Assembly: GCF_002836595.1 (NCBI RefSeq)
Contig: NZ_PJBB01000003.1
Location: forward strand, 2,789,001-2,853,000
Length of the DNA: 64,000 bases
Source of the DNA: Tenacibaculum sp. Bg11-29
GTDB taxonomy: Bacteria; Bacteroidota; Bacteroidia; Flavobacteriales; Flavobacteriaceae
Direction: 5' to 3'
Shown here: one piece after another, positions 20,103-29,166 of the stretch
Numbering within the stretch: position 1 is the stretch's first letter
How the letters are laid out: every line of letters starts with the position of its first letter
Made by a program: the position numbers and the translations under genes
Notes under the pieces: model-generated
Databases searched by the model: none
Told to the model about the DNA's origin: nothing
The model's input: only the letters and a program-made list of their open reading frames with translations

Positions 20103-20915
20103 ATGTACAACTTATTAAAGGGTAAAAAAGGAATTATTTTTGGAGCATTAGATGAAAACTCTATTGCATGGAAGGTTGCTGAACGTGCACATGAGGAAGG
20201 AGCAGAGTTTGTATTGACGAATGCGCCTATTGCAATGCGTATGGGACAGATTAAAGAATTAGCAGAAAAAACAGGATCTGAGATTATACCAGCAGATGCT
20301 ACTTCTATGGATGACATAACAAATTTAGTTGAAAAATCAATGGAGATTTTGGGAGGTAAAATAGATTTTGTTTTGCACTCAATTGGTATGTCAGTTAATG
20401 TACGTAAAGGGCGTCATTATACAGATTCTAAATATGATTTTACAACAAAAGGATGGGATGTTTCAGCAGTTTCTTTTCATAAAGTAATGAATGTTTTATA
20501 TAACAAACAAGCCATGAACGAATGGGGAAGTGTTGTTGCGTTAACATATATGGCAGCTCAGAGAGTATTTCCTGATTATAATGATATGGCTGATAATAAA
20601 GCATATTTAGAATCTATAGCTCGTAGTTTTGGATATTTTTTTGGACGTGATCATAAAGTACGTGTAAATACGATTTCTCAATCACCAACGCCAACTACTG
20701 CTGGACAAGGGGTAAAAGGTTTTGATGGGTTTATTTCGTATGCTGAAAAAATGTCTCCTTTAGGAAATGCAACAGCATTAGAATGTGCAGATTATACGAT
20801 TTCATTGTTTTCTGATTTAACTAAAAAAGTAACACTTCAAAACTTATTTCATGATGGAGGATTCTCTAATATGGGAGTTAGTGAAGCGGTAATGGATAAA
20901 TTTACTGAAGAGTAA
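20103..20915 (+). CDS. fabI: Enoyl-[acyl-carrier-protein] reductase (NADH)
   Basis: Last reductive step of fatty-acid elongation. 270 residues, an SDR-fold FabI. The NAD motif is GIIFGALDENSIAW (the FabI form of the glycine-rich loop), with IDFVLHSIGM as the central strand. The catalytic Tyr and Lys with six residues between appear in DYNDMADNKAYLES. RVNTISQSPTPTTAG is the substrate-loop region. Length and layout are typical of Bacteroidota FabI. Possibly co-transcribed with recN; a terminator follows. Confidence 0.96.
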   Translation: MYNLLKGKKGIIFGALDENSIAWKVAERAHEEGAEFVLTNAPIAMRMGQIKELAEKTGSEIIPADATSMDDITNLVEKSMEILGGKIDFVLHSIGMSVNVRKGRHYTDSKYDFTTKGWDVSAVSFHKVMNVLYNKQAMNEWGSVVALTYMAAQRVFPDYNDMADNKAYLESIARSFGYFFGRDHKVRVNTISQSPTPTTAGQGVKGFDGFISYAEKMSPLGNATALECADYTISLFSDLTKKVTLQNLFHDGGFSNMGVSEAVMDKFTEE

Positions 20916-20938
20916 TTTTTAAATCATAGAAAAATTAT

Positions 20939-20969
20939 AAAATGCAAATCACTAGATTTGCATTTTTTA
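20939..20969 (+). terminator. Intrinsic terminator after fabI
   Basis: 11-bp perfect stem AAATGCAAATC (20940-20950) with its complement at 20955-20965, ACTA loop and a T-tract. Confidence 0.92.
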
Positions 20970-20986
20970 TTTATAACTATTAAAAA

Positions 20987-21766
20987 ATGAATACGACTTT
21001 ACATATTGAAAAGGAATTAGCACCTTTAAGAAAACAATTAAAAGAACATACTTTATATACATCATTAAAAAAGATTGATGATATAAAAACATTTATGGAG
21101 TCTCATGTTTTTGCAGTTTGGGATTTTATGTCGTTACTAAAAGTATTACAACAACAATTAACTTGTGTGAGTTTACCATGGATTCCTGTTGTAAATCCAA
21201 AAACAGCACGATTTATTAATGAAATTGTGCTTTGTGAGGAAACGGATGTAAATGAGTTAGGAGAACCTAAAAGTCATTTCGAAATGTATATTGACGCCAT
21301 GAAAGAAGCAGGTGCTGATATTTCTGAAATTACTTCTTTTATCTTTAAATTAATAGAAGATAAAAATATTAATGAAGTAGTAAGTAATAGTTTAGTTATT
21401 GATGAAGTAAAGGAATTTATAAAATTTACGTTTGATGTTATAAACACTTCAGAACCACATATTATTGCATCTAGTTTTACCTTTGGTAGAGAAGATGTAA
21501 TACCTGATATGTTTTTTGAAATAGTTAAGAATACCGAAGAGAAAGCGAACTTTAGTTATAATAAATTAACGTATTATTTAAAAAGACATATAGAATTAGA
21601 TGGTGATGAACATGGGCCACTATCTCTACAAATGATAGAAGAATTGTGTGGAGAAGACCAACAAAAATGGGATGATGTATTGTATTATGCAAAAGAATCT
21701 CTACAAAAGAGAATTAATTTATGGAATGGTATTGCTAAAAAAATAAACAAAAGTATTTTAGTGTAA
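20987..21766 (+). CDS. DUF3050 family protein
   Basis: 259 residues, all helical, cytoplasmic. Motifs typical of DUF3050 are FMESHVFAVWDFMSLLKVLQ, PWIPVVNPKTARFINEIV, EPKSHFEMYIDAM, then DEHGPLSLQMIEELCG. The paired histidines on helices suggest the haem-oxygenase-like/TenA-like four-helix fold with a metal site, as the family is classed, but no reaction is established. Its stop overlaps the start of the glycosyltransferase by one base, so the two are translationally coupled. Confidence 0.85.
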   Translation: MNTTLHIEKELAPLRKQLKEHTLYTSLKKIDDIKTFMESHVFAVWDFMSLLKVLQQQLTCVSLPWIPVVNPKTARFINEIVLCEETDVNELGEPKSHFEMYIDAMKEAGADISEITSFIFKLIEDKNINEVVSNSLVIDEVKEFIKFTFDVINTSEPHIIASSFTFGREDVIPDMFFEIVKNTEEKANFSYNKLTYYLKRHIELDGDEHGPLSLQMIEELCGEDQQKWDDVLYYAKESLQKRINLWNGIAKKINKSILV

Positions 21767-22719
21767 TGAAATTAAAATTCTCCATAATTGTTCCAGTTTA
21801 TAACCGTCCACAAGAAATTGATGAATTGCTTAAAAGTCTTGTAGAGCAAGAATTCATAGATAGTTTTGAGATAGTTATTGTTGAAGATGGATCACAAAAT
21901 TCTTCAGAGGATGTTGTGAAGAGTTATAAGAATAAACTAAGTATACAATATTTTTATAAAGATAATAGTGGTGCAGGGGCAAGTCGTAATTTCGGAATGG
22001 AACGTGCTAATGGTAATTATTTTATTATTTTAGATTCAGATGTAATTGTGCCACCTCATTATTTATCAAAGGTTAAAAAAACATTACAAGAAAACTATAC
22101 AGATGCTTTTGGAGGCCCTGATGCAGCACATCATAGTTTTACTCCACTGCAAAAAGCAATTAATTACTCGATGACTTCGGTATTAACAACAGGGGGGATT
22201 AGAGGAAAGAAGAAAGGAGTAGGAAAATTTCAACCAAGAAGTTTTAATTTAGGGATCTCTAAAGAAGCTTTTGAAAAAACATCAGGTTTTTCTAAGATGA
22301 AGGCAGGAGAAGATATTGATTTAACGTTTCGTTTATGGGAAAATGAATTTGAAACTCAATTAATTGAAAAAGCATTTGTGTATCATAAGCGTAGAAGTAC
22401 TATAAAACAGTTTTTTAAGCAGACTTTTGCTTTTGGTACTGCAAGACCAATTTTAAATAAAAAGTATCCAAAAACAGCAAAAATTACCTATTGGTTTCCT
22501 AGTATGTTTATTATAGGTTTTGATACAAGTATAATCTTAAGTTTTTTTGGTTACTGGCAATTCTTAGTTTTTTATAGCTTTTATTTCTTATTTATTTTTA
22601 TAGACTCATTAAGTCAGAATAAAAATAGTAAAGTTGCTTTTTTAAGTATTATAACGACTTTTACACAGTTTTATGGTTATGGTTTGGGTTTTTTGGAGTC
22701 GAAGTTTTTAAAAAAATAA
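21766..22719 (+). CDS. Family 2 glycosyltransferase, membrane-anchored
   Basis: 317 residues. A GT-A catalytic domain occupies about 1-220: FSIIVPVYNRPQEIDELL, IVEDGSQ, NSGAGASRNFGMERANGNY, the metal-binding DxD-like LDSDVIV, and a late GEDIDLTFRLWE. Two hydrophobic segments lie at the C-terminus (about 248-290). It should move a sugar from a nucleotide donor to a lipid or surface polymer; the acceptor is unknown. Coupled to the DUF3050 gene by a one-base overlap. Confidence 0.9.
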   Translation: MKLKFSIIVPVYNRPQEIDELLKSLVEQEFIDSFEIVIVEDGSQNSSEDVVKSYKNKLSIQYFYKDNSGAGASRNFGMERANGNYFIILDSDVIVPPHYLSKVKKTLQENYTDAFGGPDAAHHSFTPLQKAINYSMTSVLTTGGIRGKKKGVGKFQPRSFNLGISKEAFEKTSGFSKMKAGEDIDLTFRLWENEFETQLIEKAFVYHKRRSTIKQFFKQTFAFGTARPILNKKYPKTAKITYWFPSMFIIGFDTSIILSFFGYWQFLVFYSFYFLFIFIDSLSQNKNSKVAFLSIITTFTQFYGYGLGFLESKFLKK

Positions 22720-22720
22720 A

Positions 22721-22791
22721 CGTCATTACGGGGAAGAATGAGTAAGTAATTTATTTTAGAATAGATTACTTCCTCTTTAATCGTAATGACG
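22721..22791. repeat. 71-bp imperfect palindrome between convergent genes
   Basis: CGTCATTACG (22721-22730) and CGTAATGACG (22782-22791) are perfect complements. Inside them AGTAAGTAAT (22741-22750) opposes ATTACTTCCTC with mismatches. It resembles the CGTCATT-type REP elements common in flavobacteria and probably also acts as a two-way terminator between the glycosyltransferase and the ArsC-like gene. Confidence 0.7.
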
Positions 22792-22799
22792 ATTTAATA

Positions 22800-23141
22800 T
22801 TAAATAATGGCTAAAATATTTTCAGAAGGACGACCAATAACAGCTTTATTACCGTTTATAACGATCGGACGTTCTATTAACTTAGGATTATCAACCATAG
22901 CTTTTATAACATCAGCATCAGATAATTCTTTTCCTTTAAATTCCTCTTTCCAAATTTTTTCATTCTTACGAACAAGTTCAATTGGAGTGATTTTCAGTAA
23001 ATTAATAATGGCTGTTAATTCATTTTCAGTAGGAATGTTTTCTAAGTATTTTACAACTTCAAATTCTTTTCCAGAGTTTTCTAAAATTTCTAATCCGCAA
23101 CGTGATTTGCTGCATCTGCTATTGTGGTATATTTTTATCAT
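22800..23141 (-). CDS. arsC: ArsC/Spx-family thioredoxin-fold protein
   Basis: 113 residues. N-terminal YHNSRCSKSR holds the single catalytic Cys of glutaredoxin-dependent arsenate reductases. KYLENIPTENEL and the C-terminal RPIVINGNKAVIGRP are the rest of the family pattern. Biochemically it may reduce arsenate with glutathione/glutaredoxin, but many Bacteroidota members lie outside arsenic operons, as here, so the name is by family only. It lies 33 bases after prfB on the same strand. Confidence 0.85.
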   Translation of the reverse strand: MIKIYHNSRCSKSRCGLEILENSGKEFEVVKYLENIPTENELTAIINLLKITPIELVRKNEKIWKEEFKGKELSDADVIKAMVDNPKLIERPIVINGNKAVIGRPSENILAII

Positions 23142-23174
23142 TATTAAGTATGGTTTATTTTAATAAATAACAAC

Positions 23175-24269
23175 TTAGTTATCTTTTTGTCCGTTTAACA
23201 TTAAATAAGATTTTAAAAAAGGATTGATGTTTCCATCCATTACTGCTGCAACATTTCCTGTTTCATGGCCTGTACGTACATCTTTTACTAATTTATAAGG
23301 ATGCATTACATAATTTCGAATTTGGCTTCCCCATTCGGTTTTAAGTTTCCCTGCTTCTATATTTTCTCTTGTAGCTAATCTTTTTTGTAATTCAATTTCG
23401 TACAATTGTGATTTTAACATTTTTAAAGCAGTAGCTCTATTATCATGTTGTGAGCGCGAGTTAGAACATTGAATTTGAATACCACTTGGTTTATGCGTTA
23501 ATTGAACTTTAGTTTCAACTTTATTTACATTTTGTCCACCAGCACCACTTGATCTTGCAGTAACGATTTCAATATCAGCAGGATTTATTTCTATTTCAAT
23601 AGTATCATCTGCTACAGGATACACATATACAGAGCCAAAAGTAGTATGTCGTTTACCGTTACTATCAAAAGGAGAAATTCTAACTAAACGATGTACGCCG
23701 TTTTCACCTTTTAACCATCCGAAGGCATAATCGCCATCAAACTCTATGGTAACTGTTTTTACACCCGCAATATCACCAGCCTGATAATTTAAAGTTTTTA
23801 ATTTAAAACCTTGTTTTTCTGCCCACATGGTATACATACGCATTAGCATTTCTACCCAGTCACAACTTTCGGTACCACCTGCACCGGCTGTTATTTGAAT
23901 AGTAGCGCTTAAATTATCACCTTCTTCAGAAAGCATATTTTTAAATTCAATATCTTCTAAAAAAGTACTTGTTTTATCAAATTGTTCAATTACTTCAGTT
24001 TCGTCAACTTCATCTTCTTTATAAAAATCATACAAAATTGTAAGATCATCATTCATTAAGATTACTGAATTGTAATCACTAACCCATCTCTTTTTTAAAC
24101 GGAGAGATTTCATTAAAACTTCAGCCTCCTTTGGTTTATTCCAGAAATTTGGATCAACAGTTTTTTCTTCTTCATTATTAATTTCAATCAACTTCTTGTC
24201 AATCTCTAAATATCCTTTTAACTTGCCAATTCGTTCAGTAATATTTTTAAGCTGTTCGTGTGTAATCAT
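23175..24269 (-). CDS. prfB: Peptide chain release factor 2
   Basis: Recognises UAA/UGA stops and triggers peptide release. 364 residues from the ATG at 24269. RF2 signatures are [14 protein letters not shown] (SPF tripeptide), [16 protein letters not shown] with the GGQ catalytic loop, and [11 protein letters not shown]. The N-terminal stretch [14 protein letters not shown] runs through in one frame, so the programmed +1 frameshift that controls prfB in many bacteria (site at GYL-stop) is absent. An in-frame upstream start at 24338 is rejected because it overlaps ltaE and lies upstream of the promoter box. Confidence 0.96.
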   Translation of the reverse strand: MITHEQLKNITERIGKLKGYLEIDKKLIEINNEEEKTVDPNFWNKPKEAEVLMKSLRLKKRWVSDYNSVILMNDDLTILYDFYKEDEVDETEVIEQFDKTSTFLEDIEFKNMLSEEGDNLSATIQITAGAGGTESCDWVEMLMRMYTMWAEKQGFKLKTLNYQAGDIAGVKTVTIEFDGDYAFGWLKGENGVHRLVRISPFDSNGKRHTTFGSVYVYPVADDTIEIEINPADIEIVTARSSGAGGQNVNKVETKVQLTHKPSGIQIQCSNSRSQHDNRATALKMLKSQLYEIELQKRLATRENIEAGKLKTEWGSQIRNYVMHPYKLVKDVRTGHETGNVAAVMDGNINPFLKSYLMLNGQKDN

Positions 24270-24273
24270 AGAA

Positions 24274-24281
24274 CAAAAATA
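24274..24281 (-). promoter_or_regulatory. -7 box before prfB
   Basis: On the minus strand TATTTTTG, then four bases, then the prfB ATG (24269). It suggests a leaderless or near-leaderless transcript and supports the chosen start. Confidence 0.5.
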
Positions 24282-24303
24282 CATTTTAAAATCGTAGATA
24301 AAA

Positions 24304-25323
24304 ATGGAAATAAACTTAATAAGCGATACAGTTACCAAGCCAACAAAAGAGATGTTGGATGCAATGATGAACGCAAAGGTTGGTGATGATGTTTTTGGAG
24401 CTGACCCAACTGTGAATGAGTTACAAGAAAAGGTTGCTAAAATGTTTAATATGGAAGCGGCTTTGTTTTTTCCTTCAGGAACAATGGCTAATCAAGTTGC
24501 TATAAAAATACATACTCAGCCAGGTGATAAAATGTTTTGTGATAAATGGGCACATGTATATAATTATGAAGGTGGAGGAGCTGCTTTTAATTCTGGAGTA
24601 ACATCTCATTTAATAGATGGAGATAGAGGAATGTTTACGGCAAGTCAATTAGCAAAGGCTGTTATAGGTAGAGGAGATATTCATGTTCCATTTAATAGAT
24701 TGGTTTGTATTGAAAACACAACAAATAAAGGAGGAGGAGCTTGTTGGGATTTTGAAGAATTAAAGAAAATTCAAAAAATAACAAAGGATAATGATTTAGC
24801 ATTTCATTTAGATGGAGCACGTTTGTTTAATGCATTGGTGGCTAAAAATGAAACAACAGAACAGTACGGTGAGTTATTTGATACGATTTCTATTTGTTTA
24901 TCAAAAGGATTAGGGGCACCAGTAGGATCTATACTTATCGGAACCAAGCAACATATAGAAAAAGCATTACGAGTGCGTAAGTTATTTGGAGGAGGAATGC
25001 GACAAGCGGGTTTTTTAGCTGCAGCAGCAATTTATGCTCTAGACAATAATGTAAATCGTTTAGCAGAAGATCATAAAAAAGCACAACAAATAGGGGAAAT
25101 CTTAGTGAACTGTTCTTATGTGAAAAAAGTTGAAACTATTGAAACTAATATTATCATTTTTTATGTAAATGATACCATTGATCCAATAGGTTTTATTAAT
25201 AAAATGGAGGAAAAGGGTATTTTATTAATTTCTATGGGAGAAGGTAAAATACGTATTGTTACCCATTTAGATTTTACAAATGAAATGCTAGAAAAACTAT
25301 TAAAGGAACTTAAAAACTTTTAG
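24304..25323 (+). CDS. ltaE: Low-specificity L-threonine aldolase
   Basis: PLP enzyme cleaving L-threonine or allo-threonine to glycine and acetaldehyde. 339 residues. [16 protein letters not shown] opens the protein, followed by [39 protein letters not shown], and the PLP lysine K201 in [30 protein letters not shown] follows. It is transcribed away from prfB across a 34-base gap. Its stop overlaps the convergent small outer-membrane gene by 4 bases. Confidence 0.94.
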   Translation: MEINLISDTVTKPTKEMLDAMMNAKVGDDVFGADPTVNELQEKVAKMFNMEAALFFPSGTMANQVAIKIHTQPGDKMFCDKWAHVYNYEGGGAAFNSGVTSHLIDGDRGMFTASQLAKAVIGRGDIHVPFNRLVCIENTTNKGGGACWDFEELKKIQKITKDNDLAFHLDGARLFNALVAKNETTEQYGELFDTISICLSKGLGAPVGSILIGTKQHIEKALRVRKLFGGGMRQAGFLAAAAIYALDNNVNRLAEDHKKAQQIGEILVNCSYVKKVETIETNIIIFYVNDTIDPIGFINKMEEKGILLISMGEGKIRIVTHLDFTNEMLEKLLKELKNF

Positions 25324-25802
25324 AAGAAAACTCTTACAAAAGGAGATAAGGGGTTTGAATATATGCTCTTATCTTCTTTATGTAAGACGTCATATTGAAC
25401 TCCAAACGCAATTTTCCCTGTGACATATGCAGCACCAAGATTTAAAGAAGGATAACTATAATTGTCTTTAATAATTCCGATAGTTTTATTAACATAAGAT
25501 TGTATTAATTCACCAGAAAATTCTATTGTACGAATAGGTCTGTATAAAGTAATAATACTAGCAGAATAGACATTTGCACTATAATTTTTACTCTTATTAT
25601 ATAGATATCCAATACTACCACCTAAAGAAAATTCTTCATTAAAATCATAAATAGCACTAGGTGAAACAGCGATTGTGGTACTGTTAGAACCAAAGCTAAG
25701 ACCAAAAGAACCACCAAAACGAACATTGTCCCAAAAATTAGATTCTTGAGAAAAACTTACTATTGATGATAAAAGAAAACAAAACAAAATTATTTTTTTC
25801 AT
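25320..25802 (-). CDS. Small outer-membrane beta-barrel protein
   Basis: 160 residues with a signal peptide ([15 protein letters not shown]). The mature part consists of alternating strands ([54 protein letters not shown]) and ends in Phe (FVRVFF), as outer-membrane barrels do. Similar flavobacterial proteins are often labelled alpha-ketoglutarate decarboxylase, which the sequence does not support. It is encoded just after the sigma factor pair on the same strand and may belong to that unit. Confidence 0.78.
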   Translation of the reverse strand: MKKIILFCFLLSSIVSFSQESNFWDNVRFGGSFGLSFGSNSTTIAVSPSAIYDFNEEFSLGGSIGYLYNKSKNYSANVYSASIITLYRPIRTIEFSGELIQSYVNKTIGIIKDNYSYPSLNLGAAYVTGKIAFGVQYDVLHKEDKSIYSNPLSPFVRVFF

Positions 25803-25808
25803 GAGAAA

Positions 25809-26417
25809 TTAATTTAATTCCTCCAATTTAGTCAATTCTTTGTAATTTTTGTTTAATTTTTTTAATAAAATTCCATAAAGTAGTTGGTAGAACAACCATA
25901 ATAAGGCCAGTAGCACTAATAAAATAAAGGTAGTAATTAAAACAAAAACTAGTATTTGAGATGAGTTTAACTCTGGTTGAGACTTTACTGAAGCTATTGA
26001 AACAGAAATAGCAACGATAAACATGAATAATAAATTAAATAAAACATAATATTTTACAGTTTTTCGTGTTTTTACAATTTTAGACATTAATTGTTTTGTA
26101 GAATCAGTAACTGAAATGTTTTTATAATTCAAATAAAACATAACTAAAAAATATAATAATATAAGATAAGCTATTACCTGAGAATAAATCATAAACTCAC
26201 TTAACCCTAACTTTTCATACTCTTTATTTGTTTCATCCATATCAATAAAAAGATACATAGAGTTTAATATTAAAAACTCTAATATTCCAATAATAAAAAT
26301 CCATTTTACTATTGATGATGACTTGGAATGTGCCATTTTATAGATATCAACTTTAGAAACAGTATCTGTTTCTTTAGGTTGATTATCCCATGCTTTTTTA
26401 TATTTATCTAAATCCAT
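25809..26417 (-). CDS. Four-helix membrane protein paired with ECF sigma factor
   Basis: 202 residues. A short cytoplasmic N-terminus (MDLDKYKKAWDNQPKE) is followed by helices at about 38-58, 75-96, 120-142 and 154-182 and a charged tail. The opening DLDKYKKAWDNQ motif is seen in Bacteroidota proteins encoded right after ECF sigma factors. The gene begins 6 bases after the sigma factor. I infer an anti-sigma role by position, but no zinc-binding or FecR-type anti-sigma domain is visible. Confidence 0.65.
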   Translation of the reverse strand: MDLDKYKKAWDNQPKETDTVSKVDIYKMAHSKSSSIVKWIFIIGILEFLILNSMYLFIDMDETNKEYEKLGLSEFMIYSQVIAYLILLYFLVMFYLNYKNISVTDSTKQLMSKIVKTRKTVKYYVLFNLLFMFIVAISVSIASVKSQPELNSSQILVFVLITTFILLVLLALLWLFYQLLYGILLKKLNKNYKELTKLEELN

Positions 26418-26423
26418 CTCTGA

Positions 26424-26918
26424 TTATGGGTTTAATACTTTTCTTAATTTATCTTTTGCTCTGTTCATTTTAACTCTAGCATTTACTTCACTAATACCTA
26501 AAGTTACAGATATTTCCTTGTAAGGTTTATCTTCTAAGTATAAGAAAATAAGTGCTTTATCAATATCATTTAGTTTACGAATTGCATTGTATAATGCTTT
26601 TAATTGTAGTTCTTCAGTTTCATCATAATCTTCAGCTTTTATTTTAAAAGCATAATCGGCAATATCTTGCGTTTTTACAGTTCTCGTAGATTTTCTATAT
26701 AAAGAAATTGCGGTGTTTAAAGCCACTCGATACATCCAAGTACTAAATTTAGCGTCTCCTCTAAATTTACTATAGTTTTTCCATAACTGAATAGTTATCT
26801 CTTGAAACAAATCGTTATGTGCGTCTTGATTAGTAGTGTAAAGCCTACATATCTTGTGCACAATGTTTTGATTGGCTTCGAAATCTGCTAAAAATTTATT
26901 TTCTAGTTCTTTTTTCAC
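26424..26918 (-). CDS. ECF-type RNA polymerase sigma factor
   Basis: 164 residues, starting with GTG at 26918. Region 2 contains LYTTNQDAHNDLFQEITIQL and KFSTWMYRVALNTAISLYR. Region 4 is LNDIDKALIFLYLEDKPYKE then ISVTLGISEVNARVKMNRAK, a helix-turn-helix for the -35 element. Typical ECF length with no extra domain. Heads an operon with the four-helix membrane protein. Signal unknown. Confidence 0.93.
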   Translation of the reverse strand: MKKELENKFLADFEANQNIVHKICRLYTTNQDAHNDLFQEITIQLWKNYSKFRGDAKFSTWMYRVALNTAISLYRKSTRTVKTQDIADYAFKIKAEDYDETEELQLKALYNAIRKLNDIDKALIFLYLEDKPYKEISVTLGISEVNARVKMNRAKDKLRKVLNP

Positions 26919-26952
26919 TAAGTTTAGTACAGTTGATTATCTATAAGTAGCT

Positions 26953-26960
26953 CAAAAATA
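26953..26960 (-). promoter_or_regulatory. -7 box upstream of ECF sigma gene
   Basis: TATTTTTG on the minus strand, 34 bases before the GTG start. Matches the housekeeping TAnnTTTG pattern; no clear -33 box. Confidence 0.4.
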
Positions 26961-27069
26961 CGAATTGTTACAGTTCATCCTAAAAAAAATACAATTGAGT
27001 TCTTTTTAGTTTTAAAAACGAGACTTCAGAAGCATATTTGTAATGTGTTTAACCAATAAAATTAAAATC

Positions 27070-27486
27070 ATGAAATTCTTAACTATCTCTTTACTAATTA
27101 TTGTATTCTTTGTAACAGAAAAATTGACTGCTCAAAATAATAAAATAACAGCTATTGTTATTAATGCTACTTCTGATGCAGGAAAAGTAAGTTATGCGTT
27201 ATACGACAAAGAAAATTTTAGAAAAGAGCCTATAGAGGCAAAATCATCTGTTATAAAAGAAGGTAAAAGTATTGTTGTTTTTAATAATGTACCTAAAGGT
27301 GAATACGCTGTTATTTGTTTTCATGATAAAAATGATAATGATAAAATGGATTTTCAACCGAATGGAATGCCAATTGAAGATTATGGGGTTTCAACAAATA
27401 ATATAAATCGTTTTGGCCCTCCTGAATTTGAAGATGCAAAATTTAGTGTTGTAGATAAAAATGTATCTTTAGAAATTAAGTTTTAG
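27070..27486 (+). CDS. DUF2141 secreted protein
   Basis: 138 residues from the ATG at 27070, chosen over 27043 because it starts directly at a good signal peptide (KFLTISLLIIVFFV, cleavage near TAQ). The mature domain matches DUF2141: GKVSYALYDKENF, FNNVPKGEYAVICFHDKNDN, and D/N-rich FQPNGMPIEDYGVS. Such domains are small, calcium-like, beta-rich and of unknown function. It lies 19 bases before the LytS-type kinase, so may share its transcript. Confidence 0.82.
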   Translation: MKFLTISLLIIVFFVTEKLTAQNNKITAIVINATSDAGKVSYALYDKENFRKEPIEAKSSVIKEGKSIVVFNNVPKGEYAVICFHDKNDNDKMDFQPNGMPIEDYGVSTNNINRFGPPEFEDAKFSVVDKNVSLEIKF

Positions 27487-27505
27487 TAATTAAAAAGAAT
27501 AGAAA

Positions 27506-28870
27506 ATGAAGTCTGCAAAAGGTGTTTTTACTTTAGAGAAAATAAAAGAGGGAGTGATTGCTTGCTTAAAAATTACTTTAATATTTGGAATATTTTTTAT
27601 GTTCATAAATCAACAATTTACATTAAAAGATATAGCCTTTACATTTTTTGTCTCAGCAATGTATTCTTTTGGATTAGGATTGGGAAATGGTTTTTTAAAT
27701 GATTATTTAAGTACCCAATGGAGTTGGGTTACTGAAACAAATAAACGAGTTTGGGCAGGTATAATAGGAACTGTTTTGTATACTGTTCCTGTAATATTAG
27801 GGATTCACTATTTCTTGTTTTTTATTCTAAAAGATAATCACCCGAAGTACTTTTTTTCTGAAAGAATGATTTGGAATCACTTATTCTGGATAATTTTTGC
27901 GTTTGCAATATCGGCTTTCTTACATGCACGTGGTTTTATGAAAAACTGGAAAGCATCAATAAAACAAGAAACGACACAACATGAAATTGTAGCGAAGACA
28001 GAAACAGCAAAATTTGAGACTTTAAAAAACCAGATAGATCCACATTTTTTATTCAATAGCTTAAATGTATTAACTTCTTTAATCGGAGAAAATCCAAAGC
28101 AAGCAGAAAAATTTACAACCAAACTATCTAAAATTTACAGATATGTTTTAGAGCAGCGTAATAAAGAGTTAATTCCGTTAGAAGAAGAACTGAAATTTGC
28201 TAGAGCGTATATGGAATTATTACAAATGCGGTTTGAAGATGCAGTACAATTTAATATACCTAGTGAGGTAAGTAATTCAGAATTAAAAATTGTGCCATTA
28301 TCATTACAATTGCTATTAGAAAATGCAGTAAAACACAACGTGGTATCATCATCAAAACCATTAGAGATAAATATTTTTGAAGAAGATGGTTTTTTAAAGA
28401 TTAGTAACAATATCAATCCTAAAGAAACTCTAGGAAAAAGTACGAAGGTTGGATTGAGAAATATTGCAGATCGTTATGGTTTAATAACCAATAAAAGTGT
28501 TGAAATAACAAATAATAATAAAATATTTACAGTGAGTTTACCACTGTTAACAAAAACAAGAGATATGTCATTTAGTACAAATAATATTGAAAATAGCAAA
28601 TATGTAAGAGCTATAGAACGAGTAGAGAAATTAAAAGAATTTTATCAAAATTTAGCATCATATTGTGTGGTAATCCCTTTTTTAATATTCATCAACTTAA
28701 AATTTTCACCAGGCTTTCATTGGTTTTGGTTTCCGATATTTGGTTGGGGAATAGGGTTAACTTTTCATTTTTTAGAAGTAAATAATTACAATATCTTCTT
28801 AGGTAAAGGCTGGGAAGAACGAAAAATTAAAGAAATGATGAAAGAAGATAAAACTAAAAAATATGAATAA
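27506..28870 (+). CDS. LytS-type sensor histidine kinase with C-terminal 2TM domain
   Basis: 454 residues. Four membrane helices (about 17-35, 42-60, 83-103, 128-146) form the sensor part. The His_kinase domain follows, with phospho-acceptor H180 in QIDPHFLFNSLN and the ATP-binding N box LQLLLENAVKHNV and G box VGLRNIADRYG. Residues about 365-450 are an added 2TM domain (ERVEKLKEFYQNL, two helices, GKGWEERKIKEMM) that is homologous to the four small proteins encoded next. The likely partner is the LytTR regulator at 30121. The signal is unknown. Confidence 0.93.
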   Translation: MKSAKGVFTLEKIKEGVIACLKITLIFGIFFMFINQQFTLKDIAFTFFVSAMYSFGLGLGNGFLNDYLSTQWSWVTETNKRVWAGIIGTVLYTVPVILGIHYFLFFILKDNHPKYFFSERMIWNHLFWIIFAFAISAFLHARGFMKNWKASIKQETTQHEIVAKTETAKFETLKNQIDPHFLFNSLNVLTSLIGENPKQAEKFTTKLSKIYRYVLEQRNKELIPLEEELKFARAYMELLQMRFEDAVQFNIPSEVSNSELKIVPLSLQLLLENAVKHNVVSSSKPLEINIFEEDGFLKISNNINPKETLGKSTKVGLRNIADRYGLITNKSVEITNNNKIFTVSLPLLTKTRDMSFSTNNIENSKYVRAIERVEKLKEFYQNLASYCVVIPFLIFINLKFSPGFHWFWFPIFGWGIGLTFHFLEVNNYNIFLGKGWEERKIKEMMKEDKTKKYE

Positions 28871-28871
28871 A

Positions 28872-29165
28872 ATGGAAAAATATAATACTCCTGAATATAC
28901 GTATCAATTAGCTAAGAAAAGAGTAAAGAAGATAAAAGGGTTTTATACACATTTTACAATTTATTGTATAGTTATACCTATTATTATTTTTACAAACTTA
29001 AATTTTGAGCCACACTTTCATTGGTTTTGGTTTTCTGTAGTAGGTTGGGGAATAGGACTTTTCTCACACTGGTTAAATGTTTTTGGATTTAAGATGATAG
29101 GCTTAGGAAAAGGTTGGGAAGAAAAGAAGATTAAAGAATTAATCAACGAACAAAATGAGAGCTAA
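28872..29165 (+). CDS. 2TM-domain protein 1
   Basis: 97 residues from the ATG at 28872, one base after the kinase stop; an upstream ATG at 28863 would overlap the kinase by 8 bases. A basic amphipathic N-terminus (AKKRVKKIKGFYTHF) precedes two membrane helices and a cytoplasmic GLGKGWEEKKIKELI. It is closest to the kinase's own C-terminal domain, sharing HFHWFWF and GWGIGL, so it probably arose by duplication of that domain. It may interact with the kinase in the membrane (inference). Confidence 0.88.
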   Translation: MEKYNTPEYTYQLAKKRVKKIKGFYTHFTIYCIVIPIIIFTNLNFEPHFHWFWFSVVGWGIGLFSHWLNVFGFKMIGLGKGWEEKKIKELINEQNES

Positions 29166-29166
29166 A

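Noticed and set aside
22807..23163. Plus-strand frame opposite the ArsC-like gene
   Set aside because: It is the antisense of a gene with clear family motifs; no protein features of its own.
24270..24338. Longer N-terminus for prfB
   Set aside because: It would overlap ltaE on the other strand and lie upstream of the likely promoter box; the family N-terminus starts at 24269.
25320..25802. Annotation of the small barrel protein as alpha-ketoglutarate decarboxylase
   Set aside because: It has a signal peptide, beta strands and a terminal Phe, and none of the thiamine-diphosphate motifs of a decarboxylase.
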